42,096 nucleotides of DNA, taken from positions 1 to 42,096 of the forward strand of contig NZ_RPFJ01000018.1 of assembly GCF_003813905.1 (NCBI RefSeq). The letters are read 5' to 3'. The position numbers were made by a program, and so were the translations under genes. Shown here in pieces: positions 35,700 to 42,096 of this stretch. The notes under the pieces are model-generated. The model had not been told where the DNA came from and did not search any database. It saw only the letters and a list, made by a program, of their open reading frames with translations. The stretch's first letter is position 1. Each line of letters opens with the position of its first letter. The DNA comes from Aureibaculum marinum (lineage in GTDB: Bacteria; Bacteroidota; Bacteroidia; Flavobacteriales; Flavobacteriaceae).

Positions 35700-36506
35700 T
35701 TACATACCAAACGCCCATTTCAAGAAATCTGGAAATACACTTGCCCAAGTACTTAAATTATGTTTTCCATTTTCAATTTCAAGATAAAAAATATCAGATA
35801 AACTATATCCTTTTAAATTTAATTCTTTTATCACATCTTTAGTATCGTCAATAGCATCAATTATTCCATTATTATTTCTATCGGCATTTTCATCTAAAGT
35901 ACCTACTTGAAACCAAAATTTTAAATGAGGATGATATTTTCCATTTTTTATAACGTCTAAAATAATCCTACTTCTGTCTGCTAAATCATTTTGTACATAC
36001 GCTTTATTACGCCACCAAAAAGAGCCACTAAAAACACCTACTTTACTAAAACAATTAGCATTATTATAAACAATATCAAATGCTGACAAACCACCTAAAG
36101 ACATCCCCATATAAGCCCATTGCTTGCCATCATACGAAACCTTAAATTCTCCCTTTAAAAAAGGAATAAACTCTTCAATTATAAATTTTGAATAGTGTAA
36201 TGCTTTTTTTCCTCTACCTTTAAAATCGCCAGAAACTGCAGTTCCATATTCATTAATCCTATGCTCATTTGTTTCTATTCCAATGTAAACAAATGGACGT
36301 ATGTTTTTATCAAGATAGCATTTAGATATGGTGTTTTCTAATCCCATAGCATTAAAATCTTGGCCATCATTCATTAACAACACAGGAAAACGGTTTTCTG
36401 CAATTCTATAATTACCAGGAGCCATCAAACGGAACTTCACCTGTCTGTTCAAGTTTTTAGAGAAGAAATTTCCTTTTAAACTTATATAATCTATGCTAAA
36501 AGTCAT
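35700..36506 (-). CDS. PF00756-type esterase with an EF-hand-like loop
   Basis: 268 residues, no signal peptide. The alpha/beta-hydrolase nucleophile elbow is GMSLGG with Ser136. A probable catalytic Asp205 sits in QVGTLDE, and His249 in GKHNLSTW. Directly after the Asp, residues 209-220 read as a twelve-residue EF-hand/dockerin-like calcium loop with Asp209, Asn211, Asn213, Asp217 and Asp220. The family (esterase D, enterochelin esterase, feruloyl esterase) cleaves carboxylic esters. It is divergent from a second esterase of the same superfamily that heads the ligase gene cluster. The substrate is unknown. Confidence 0.85.
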   Translation of the reverse strand: MTFSIDYISLKGNFFSKNLNRQVKFRLMAPGNYRIAENRFPVLLMNDGQDFNAMGLENTISKCYLDKNIRPFVYIGIETNEHRINEYGTAVSGDFKGRGKKALHYSKFIIEEFIPFLKGEFKVSYDGKQWAYMGMSLGGLSAFDIVYNNANCFSKVGVFSGSFWWRNKAYVQNDLADRSRIILDVIKNGKYHPHLKFWFQVGTLDENADRNNNGIIDAIDDTKDVIKELNLKGYSLSDIFYLEIENGKHNLSTWASVFPDFLKWAFGM

Positions 36507-36591
36507 TATTCATTTTAAAGTATGCAATAATAAGTATTATTAAAATGTGAATCATAAAGAACTGTAAATAAATCAATTTAGTTCACATTTA

Positions 36592-36623
36592 TTGTTAATT
36601 TATAACATTTTTAGCTATATTTA
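36592..36623 (+). promoter_or_regulatory. Candidate promoter of the esterase/ligase cluster
   Basis: TTG (36592-36594) is followed after 21 bases by TATATTTA (36616-36623), which differs from TAnnTTTG only in the last base. It lies 25 bases ahead of the ATG at 36649. The 142-base gap to the divergent esterase holds nothing else that I recognise. Confidence 0.4.
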
Positions 36624-36648
36624 ACAAACAAATTATTAAAATAACTCC

Positions 36649-37368
36649 ATGGCCAACGTAGATTATATTCAATTTTATTCACATGCTTTAAGTAGAAATG
36701 TAAATATTGAAGTTACTGGACATTGGGGGTATCCAATATTAATGTTTCCTTCTTCAGGAGGAAAATACACTCAAAATACAGACTTTGGTTTAAATGATTC
36801 CGTATTAAAATATGTTGATGAGGGGCGAATTAAGCTTTATAATGTAGAAACTATTGATATGTTAACATTTTATGCCGAAGATTTGCCTTCAGAAGTAATT
36901 ATTCATAATTATGAAATGTACATGCAGTTTGTTAAAAATGAACTAATTCCCTATATACAAAAAGAATGTAATTCACATAGAGTAGCTCTTGCCGGATGTA
37001 GCTTTGGAGGATATCATGCTGCAAATACTGCATTTAGATTTCCTGATTTAGTTTCTCATTTATTTTCTCTTTCTGGTATATTTAATATTAGAAGTTTTAC
37101 TCCTGAATCTGATGATATGAGAATTTATTTTAATTGTCCTAATGAATTTATGGTTGATGAAGAGTCTTGGAAATACAATCATATGAATATAGTTTTAAGT
37201 ACTTCTGATTGGGATAGTTGCAAACCTAAAAACGAAAATATGGCCAGTATTTTAAAAACAAAAGGAATAGCCTTTTGGTATGACGAAAAAAAATGGATAG
37301 AACATGATTGGCCTTTATGGAAAATGGTTTTTCCTGAATATATAGAAAAGTATTTTCCACATTCATAA
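36649..37368 (+). CDS. PF00756-type esterase heading the ligase cluster
   Basis: 239 residues, cytosolic by sequence. The elbow AGCSFGG places Ser118, and His219 in WIEHDWPLW is the probable catalytic His, with an acidic residue in TSDWDSC (about 184-190). The opening VDYIQFYSHALSRNVNIEV and GYPILMFPSSGGKY fit the esterase D-like group. It starts the plus-strand run of ligase genes, 117 bases before the ATP-grasp gene. It may release or trim an ester intermediate or product of that pathway; this is inference from position only. Confidence 0.83.
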   Translation: MANVDYIQFYSHALSRNVNIEVTGHWGYPILMFPSSGGKYTQNTDFGLNDSVLKYVDEGRIKLYNVETIDMLTFYAEDLPSEVIIHNYEMYMQFVKNELIPYIQKECNSHRVALAGCSFGGYHAANTAFRFPDLVSHLFSLSGIFNIRSFTPESDDMRIYFNCPNEFMVDEESWKYNHMNIVLSTSDWDSCKPKNENMASILKTKGIAFWYDEKKWIEHDWPLWKMVFPEYIEKYFPHS

Positions 37369-37485
37369 ATCATACCCTATTTTATATATAACATAACTAC
37401 AAATACTTAAACTTTATAGAATTGTAATTAAAATTCTTAAAATATACTCAAACTAACTTAAACAAGAACCTAAACAAAAAATATT

Positions 37486-38628
37486 ATGGCAAAAAAAGTA
37501 GGAATATTATTCGGAATGGAAGATACTTTTCCATGGGCATTTATAGATAAAGTAAATGAATTAGGTAAAGGAAAAGTTATTGCTGAATCTGTACAAATTG
37601 ATAAAGTACAACAAGGGATAGATTATGGATACGATGTAATTATTGATAGAATTTCTCAAGAAGTACCTTTTTATCGTGCATATTTAAAAAATGCTTCGTT
37701 ATTAGGCACTGCAGTTATTAATAATCCTTTTTGGTGGAGTGCAGATGAAAAATTTTTTAATAATTGTTTGTCGCTCCAAATTGGTGTGCCTGTACCTAAA
37801 ACCATTTTATTACCTTCAAATGCAAGGCCAGATGATACCACTGACAAATCTTTTAGAAACTTAAAAGCTCCTTTAGATTGGGATTATATTTTTAATTATA
37901 TAGGTTTTCCTGCTTATATGAAACCACATTCTGGTGGAGGTTGGAAAAGTGTTTATCGTGTTGAAAATCCTGAAGATCTATTTAAAAAACATGGTGAAAC
38001 TGGACAATTGGTAATGATGTTACAAGAAGAAATTGTTTTTGAAGACTATTATAGAGTTTATTGTTTAGGGCAAAAATATGTGCATATTATGCCTTACGAG
38101 CCTAGAAATGAACCTCATTTAAGATATGTTACAGAGCCTAAAACTAAAGGTGAAGAGCATAAAAAATTAATGGAAAAAATTCATGATTATACTATTAAGC
38201 TCAATAAGGCTCTTGGCTATGATTTTAATACTGTTGAATTTGCAATACGCAATGGTGTACCTTATGCTATTGACTTCTGTAATCCTGCACCTGATGCAGA
38301 TATTAATTCTGTAGGACAAACTAACTTTAATTGGATTGTAGAACATGCGGCTAAATTGGCTATTGAAAAAGCTTTGGCTCATACAGAGAAGCAAAACAAT
38401 ACCTCTTGGGGAACCTTTTTAAAAAGTGCAATAGCTTCTGCCAAACCCAAAGCAAAAAAAACAGTAAGTAAAAAAGAAATTAAGCCAAAAGCAGTTGTAA
38501 AAAAGCCTACACCCAAAAAAACAGCTACAAAACCAGCCAAAAATGTAGTAAAAAAAGCAGTAGCTAAACCTAAGGCAAATAAAAAAACAACTACTGCCAA
38601 GAGTAAAAGCACCTCTAAAAAGAAATAG
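37486..38628 (+). CDS. ATP-grasp carboxylate-amine ligase with a histone-H1-like lysine-rich tail
   Basis: 380 residues. The N-terminal domain opens KKVGILFGMEDTFPWAF. ATP-grasp features are PAYMKPHSGGGW with Lys146 and its Gly-rich loop, LQEEI (181-182), the strand TVEFAIRNGVPYAIDFCNPAPD with Glu251, Asp263 and Asn266 as likely metal ligands, and an upstream Arg190. ATP-grasp ligases activate a carboxylate as acyl-phosphate and join it to an amine or thiol. Residues 319-380 are low complexity: 25 of 62 are Lys, with Ala, Pro and Thr, resembling histone H1 tails. It is followed at 27 bases by the GCS2-family gene. Substrates unknown. Confidence 0.85.
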   Translation: MAKKVGILFGMEDTFPWAFIDKVNELGKGKVIAESVQIDKVQQGIDYGYDVIIDRISQEVPFYRAYLKNASLLGTAVINNPFWWSADEKFFNNCLSLQIGVPVPKTILLPSNARPDDTTDKSFRNLKAPLDWDYIFNYIGFPAYMKPHSGGGWKSVYRVENPEDLFKKHGETGQLVMMLQEEIVFEDYYRVYCLGQKYVHIMPYEPRNEPHLRYVTEPKTKGEEHKKLMEKIHDYTIKLNKALGYDFNTVEFAIRNGVPYAIDFCNPAPDADINSVGQTNFNWIVEHAAKLAIEKALAHTEKQNNTSWGTFLKSAIASAKPKAKKTVSKKEIKPKAVVKKPTPKKTATKPAKNVVKKAVAKPKANKKTTTAKSKSTSKKK

Positions 38629-38655
38629 AATAAGTATTAATCTACACGATAAAAC

Positions 38656-39753
38656 ATGCATAAATTCACTCTTGGAATAGAAGAAGAATTTCAAATTCTT
38701 GAAGGCGATACCTTAAGGCTACGTTCTCAAATGTCTAAAATACTAGAAGGAGGTAAAGTTTTACTTAAGGAACGTATAAAAGAAGAAATGCACCAATCTG
38801 TTGTAGAAATGGGTACTAATGTTTGTGATAATATTCATCAAGCTAGAGACGAAATTTCTTATTTACGTCAACAAATAATTGATTTAGCTGGCAAAGAAGG
38901 CCTTAAAATAGCCGCCGCAGGCACACACCCTTTTTCTAATTGGAGTGAACAACTAATAACGGACAACCCACGTTATGAAAAACTAATTGCAGAAATGAAA
39001 GATGTTGCTCGTTCTAATCTTATTTTTGGAATGCATGTTCATGTAGGTATTCCTAATAGAGATGATGGGTTGCATATTATGAATGTGGCTCGGTATTTTT
39101 TACCGCATTTATACGCTCTTTCTACCAACTCCCCATTTTGGGAAAGTAGAGAAACAGGATTTAAATCGTTTCGATCTAAAATATTTGATAAGTTTCCACG
39201 AACAGGAATACCTCCTTATTTTTCAAGCGTTGCTGAGTACGATAAATTTGTTGAAATCTTAGTAAAAACTAAATGTATAGATAATGGTAAAAAAATGTGG
39301 TGGGATATTCGATTACACCCCTTTTACCCTACTATTGAATTTAGAGTTTGCGATATGGTTATGACTGTAGATGAAGTAACTTGTATTGCTGCTATTATGC
39401 AATGTATAATCGCTAAATTAAGTAAGTTACACTCTAAAAATCAAAGTTTTAGATCGTATAGACGTATTTTAATTAACGAAAATAAATGGCGTGCAGCTAG
39501 ATGGGGTATTGATGCTAAACTTATTGATTTTGGTAAAGAAGAAGAAGTACCTTTTACTATTTTAATGCAAGAATTATTAGAGTTTATTGATGACGTTGTT
39601 GATGATTTAGGATGTAGAACCGAAGTTAATTATGTGTATCAAATTTTAGAACAAGGTTCTGGTGCTGACAGACAACTAAAAGTTTTTGAAGAAACCGGAG
39701 ATTTAAAACAAGTTGTTAACTATATTGTTGAACAAACTGCAAAAGGGTTATAA
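38656..39753 (+). CDS. GCS2-family (YbdK-like) carboxylate-amine ligase
   Basis: 365 residues, close to the usual ~370 of YbdK. Landmarks are LGIEEEFQIL (6-15), EMHQSVVEMGT, AAAGTHPFSNW, GMHVHVGIPNRDDGL and a DIRLHPFYPTIEFRVCDM segment of the glutamine-synthetase-like fold. Family members form gamma-glutamyl-type or other amide bonds with ATP; some make gamma-glutamylcysteine weakly, and most have unknown substrates. It lies between an ATP-grasp gene (27 bases upstream) and, after a hairpin-bearing gap, a GATase-like gene. It is unlikely to be a dedicated glutathione enzyme since no glutathione synthetase-type gene is recognisable nearby. Confidence 0.92.
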   Translation: MHKFTLGIEEEFQILEGDTLRLRSQMSKILEGGKVLLKERIKEEMHQSVVEMGTNVCDNIHQARDEISYLRQQIIDLAGKEGLKIAAAGTHPFSNWSEQLITDNPRYEKLIAEMKDVARSNLIFGMHVHVGIPNRDDGLHIMNVARYFLPHLYALSTNSPFWESRETGFKSFRSKIFDKFPRTGIPPYFSSVAEYDKFVEILVKTKCIDNGKKMWWDIRLHPFYPTIEFRVCDMVMTVDEVTCIAAIMQCIIAKLSKLHSKNQSFRSYRRILINENKWRAARWGIDAKLIDFGKEEEVPFTILMQELLEFIDDVVDDLGCRTEVNYVYQILEQGSGADRQLKVFEETGDLKQVVNYIVEQTAKGL

Positions 39754-39763
39754 AACATACAAA

Positions 39764-39811
39764 TTATTCTCTTTTTACTATAGGTTTAGCAACAAGTAAA
39801 AAGAGTATAAT
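39764..39811 (+). promoter_or_regulatory. Long hairpin between the GCS2-family gene and the GATase-like gene
   Basis: Perfect arms CTCTTTTTACT (39769-39779) and AGTAAAAAGAG (39795-39805) flank a 15-base loop. After one T-T mismatch, five further pairs (ATTAT/ATAAT) extend the stem to 39764-39811. A short T run follows at about 39819. It could be an attenuator or partial terminator that sets different levels for the two halves of the cluster. No TAnnTTTG element was found before the next gene. Confidence 0.6.
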
Positions 39812-39874
39812 GTGAGTGTTTTTAGTGGTACATTTAAAAAATGTAAAAGCACCTATTAAAATTAAAAACTTATA

Positions 39875-40711
39875 ATGTCTATTAAATTTAAAATTGCCAT
39901 CTTAGATATGAATGCGGGTGTACCTAATGAAGGTATGCGATGTATAAAAATGTTAGTAAGTGAGTTTTTGACTCAAGATCATGTTCATGGAGAATTTAAA
40001 GTTTTTGATGTAAGAATTGAAGGCAAGCTTCCTAAATTAGATAAGTATGATATCTTTATTTCTTCTGGAGGTCCAGGCTCTCCTCTTGTGGTTGGTGAAC
40101 AATGGGAGAAAGATTATTTTAGATTTTTAGATAGTTTATTGAGTCATAATTTATTTCAGCAGCAAAAAAAACATCTCTTTTTAATTTGTCATTCCTTTCA
40201 ATTGGCGTGTTTACATTGGGATATTGCAAAGGTTACTAAGCGAAGATCTACCTCTTTTGGTATTTTACCCATTTTTAAAACAGAAGGTGGGTTTTCAGAA
40301 CCATTATTTGAAGGATTAGACGATCCTTTTTATGCTGTTGATTCTAGAGATTACCAAGTTGTTATGCCTAATGAATCTAAACTAAGTAGTTTAGAAGGAA
40401 AAATATTATGTAGAGAAAAAATTAGACCTCATGTTCCTTTACGTAGAGCTGTAATGGCTATTAGATTTACCAAAGAAATTTTTGGTACTCAATTTCATCC
40501 AGAGGCAGATGCAGAAGGAATGATGAGATATTTTCAGCGTGAAGAGAAACGAGATATTGTCATTAAAAAATATGGGAAAAAGAAATATTTAAATATGATA
40601 GACCGCTTAGATGATGATGATAAAATAGTAAGAACACATAGTATTATTATACCTAAATTTTTAGCAATGGCAGCAGAAAATTGTAAACAATATAAATTGG
40701 CTTCTGTATGA
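39875..40711 (+). CDS. Class-I glutamine-amidotransferase-like protein
   Basis: 278 residues. The triad is recognisable as Cys105 (LICHSFQLACLHW), His208 and Glu210 (GTQFHPEAD), with the oxyanion strand SSGGPGSP at 63-70. The nucleophile elbow departs from the usual GxCxG: both glycines are replaced (Leu103, Ser107). GATases release ammonia from glutamine for a partner, and relatives act as gamma-glutamyl peptidases. No fused synthase domain exists, so the partner may be the downstream ligase, whose ATG overlaps its stop by 4 bases. The last ~55 residues form a basic helical extension beyond the usual GATase core. Confidence 0.85.
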   Translation: MSIKFKIAILDMNAGVPNEGMRCIKMLVSEFLTQDHVHGEFKVFDVRIEGKLPKLDKYDIFISSGGPGSPLVVGEQWEKDYFRFLDSLLSHNLFQQQKKHLFLICHSFQLACLHWDIAKVTKRRSTSFGILPIFKTEGGFSEPLFEGLDDPFYAVDSRDYQVVMPNESKLSSLEGKILCREKIRPHVPLRRAVMAIRFTKEIFGTQFHPEADAEGMMRYFQREEKRDIVIKKYGKKKYLNMIDRLDDDDKIVRTHSIIIPKFLAMAAENCKQYKLASV

Positions 40712-41904
40712 TACCTAACGTGCGTAACGCTTTTAACAAAAACTTTAAACAAGAGTATTATCAAAAATTACAACTTGATATTGAAGATACTTTTGGAGAA
40801 CCTTCTGCATTTCGTATTTCTGAAACTCCGGTTTTTATAGATGCCACATTAAAAAATAAAATATTTGATGCTTGTAATGGTATACTAGAACAACTAAGTG
40901 AAATAGATTTTAATAAAATTAGACAAAAATTTATTCCCAAATCATTACAATCTCCTTCTCCAATTGGTAATCCTCATTTTTTAGCTATAGATTTTGGACT
41001 GTGTGATGATGGTAAAGGAAATATAGAACCTCAATTGATAGAATTACAAGCCTTCCCTACTCTATTTTTTTATCAACACTTTTTAGGTAAAGCATTTTTA
41101 AAGCATTATCCTATTATTCCTAAAGAAGATTTTTATTACTTTTTTAGTAATCTCAATGATAAAACTTATGTAGATGAAGTTAAAAACGTGATTTTAGGCA
41201 ATCAAAAACCTGAAAATGTCATTTTAATGGAACTTTTTCCTGAAAAACAAAAAACACGTATAGATTTTTGGGCCACAAAAAAGGCATTAGGGATTGAAGT
41301 AGTTTGTATGACTCAAATTATTAAAGAAGGTAAAAAATTATTTTATATCAAAGATGGTGTTAAAAAACCAATACATCGCATTTACAATCGTGTAATTTTA
41401 GATGAATTGTTACAAATTAAAAATTTAAAAACAAGTTTAAATTTAAACGATGCTGTTGATGTGGAATGGGTTACACACCCTGATTGGTTTTTTATGATTT
41501 CTAAATGCATTTTACCTTTGTTAGAGCATAAATACATACCAAAATCATATTATTTAAATGAGTATCCTTCAGATTTAGACTTAAGCAATTATGTTTTAAA
41601 ACCCTTATTTTCTTTTGCCGGAAAAGGAATAAATCTATATCCCACAAAAGATATTATTGCAACTATTCAAGACAAAGAGAATTATATACTTCAGAAAAAG
41701 GTAGCCTATGCACCTTTAATTAAAACCAATACTGCAAAAAATTCTAAAGTAGAATTAAGAATGCTTTATGTTTGGGATAACTCTTTACAAAAACTAAAAC
41801 CGGTTATTAATTTAACAAGAATGAGTAAAGGAGAATTAATTAATGTTTCTTATTTAACACAAGATACTTGGATAGGATCTTCCATTAGTTTTTTTGAAAA
41901 ATAA
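40708..41904 (+). CDS. Second ATP-grasp-like ligase of the cluster
   Basis: 398 residues. The N-terminal half is unfamiliar, with IELQAFPTLFFYQHFL at about 112-127. The C-terminal part looks like an ATP-binding half: YVLKPLFSFAGKGINLYP (Lys298, GKG at 305-307), YILQKKV, then KVELRMLYVWDN (Arg351) and NLTRMSKGELINVSYL. The order and the Glu-rich N-terminal strand suggest the circularly permuted ATP-grasp group (glutathionylspermidine-synthase-like relatives), but this is pattern-based. It is co-translated with the GATase-like gene (ATGA overlap) and is the last gene of the cluster. Substrates unknown. Confidence 0.7.
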   Translation: MIPNVRNAFNKNFKQEYYQKLQLDIEDTFGEPSAFRISETPVFIDATLKNKIFDACNGILEQLSEIDFNKIRQKFIPKSLQSPSPIGNPHFLAIDFGLCDDGKGNIEPQLIELQAFPTLFFYQHFLGKAFLKHYPIIPKEDFYYFFSNLNDKTYVDEVKNVILGNQKPENVILMELFPEKQKTRIDFWATKKALGIEVVCMTQIIKEGKKLFYIKDGVKKPIHRIYNRVILDELLQIKNLKTSLNLNDAVDVEWVTHPDWFFMISKCILPLLEHKYIPKSYYLNEYPSDLDLSNYVLKPLFSFAGKGINLYPTKDIIATIQDKENYILQKKVAYAPLIKTNTAKNSKVELRMLYVWDNSLQKLKPVINLTRMSKGELINVSYLTQDTWIGSSISFFEK

Positions 41905-41925
41905 AACTATAACTTTTATTTAAAA

Positions 41926-41955
41926 AAGAACCAAGACGGTTAAGTCTCAGTTCTT
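41926..41955 (-). terminator. Candidate terminator between the ligase cluster and ssb
   Basis: Arms AAGAAC (41926-41931) and GTTCTT (41950-41955) are joined by an inner GAC/GTC stem with a 3x3 internal loop. Read on the minus strand the hairpin is followed by six T residues, so it mainly suits ssb, but it could also end the plus-strand cluster. Confidence 0.55.
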
Positions 41956-41980
41956 GTTTGCATTAGATATTTTGTTTTAA

Positions 41981-42096
41981 CTAAGCACTTTTATTTTTAC
42001 CTAGCATTAACAATTCATTTACTACAACTTCTGTACTATACTTTTTAGTTCCTTCTTTATCTTGGTAACTTCTAGTAGTTAATTTACCTTCTACAG
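41981..42096 (-). CDS. ssb: Single-stranded DNA-binding protein, C-terminal end only (cut by window edge)
   Basis: Thirty-seven codons and a TAG stop lie in the window; the 5' part runs off the right edge. The visible part reads VEGKLTTRSYQDKEG, then KKYSTEVVVNELLMLGKN, which matches the last strands of the bacterial SSB OB fold. The protein ends only five residues after the fold (KNKSA). It lacks the Gly/Gln-rich linker and the acidic DDxxF-type tip used by SSB to recruit partner proteins. It is convergent with the ligase cluster. Confidence 0.88.
   Translation of the reverse strand, partial: VEGKLTTRSYQDKEGTKKYSTEVVVNELLMLGKNKSA

Noticed and set aside
38379-38694. Minus-strand open frames rich in Phe and Leu opposite the ATP-grasp tail
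   Set aside because: They are the antisense reading of Lys-rich codons (AAA/AAG becoming TTT/CTT) and have no independent support.
38656-39753. Calling the GCS2-family gene a glutathione-pathway gshA
   Set aside because: The protein is YbdK-like, and the neighbouring ATP-grasp proteins do not show recognisable GshB features, so a glutathione pathway cannot be supported.

Overview
The window is AT-rich (roughly 30% G+C by eye). It carries hallmarks of a marine-type Flavobacteriaceae (Bacteroidota) chromosome: gldF/gldG, a secreted protein with a type IX secretion (T9SS) C-terminal signal, two DUF2911 proteins, DUF6702, DUF4369, and candidate promoters with the Bacteroidota -7 element TAnnTTTG instead of a sigma70 TATAAT box. 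No tRNA, rRNA, insertion sequence or CRISPR array was seen.

Layout. (1) 1-9874, minus strand: a tightly packed O-antigen/exopolysaccharide operon. It runs from a putative glycosyltransferase at 9874 through a GT4 glycosyltransferase, a CDP-6-deoxyhexose set (rfbF, rfbG, rfbC-like epimerase, and a homoserine-dehydrogenase-like/SAF-domain oxidoreductase), a Wzy/WaaL-like membrane protein, a Wzx-type flippase and another GT4 enzyme, to gmd, which is cut by the left edge. (2) 10124-22025: further surface-glycan genes. These are a divergent GT2 enzyme, a WlbA-like sugar oxidoreductase, a PIG-L deacetylase, a 1583-residue T9SS-exported beta-helix protein with twelve ~70-residue Ig-like repeats, a small DUF4369 lipoprotein, and an SGNH-hydrolase/MBOAT pair likely to acylate a glycan. 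(3) 22281-28564: peptidase E, a tandem pair of CarboxypepD_reg-like proteins, a DUF6702 protein, a secreted coiled-coil protein and an M1 metallopeptidase. (4) 28628-35620: housekeeping and gliding block, with purC and phoH (minus), then S-adenosyl-L-methionine hydrolase family protein, an ABM-domain protein, gldF and gldG (plus), and two DUF2911 proteins. (5) 35700-41904: two divergent PF00756-type esterases and a run of ATP-grasp ligase, GCS2-family carboxylate-amine ligase, class-I glutamine-amidotransferase-like protein and a second ATP-grasp-like protein. (6) The 3' end of a short ssb gene at the right edge.

The most interesting part is region 5. Three predicted carboxylate-amine/amide ligases of different folds, a GATase-like protein with an altered nucleophile elbow, and two esterases sit together, with no recognised primary pathway to explain them. 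This looks like a pathway for an unknown amide- or peptide-bonded metabolite or a macromolecule modification. The first ATP-grasp protein carries a 62-residue histone-H1-like Lys/Ala/Pro tail, and a strong hairpin separates the ligase genes from the GATase/second ligase pair. Secondary points are the CDP-sugar branch, which lacks the 3-dehydrase of 3,6-dideoxyhexose pathways, and the strictly alternating two-domain super-repeat of the T9SS protein.
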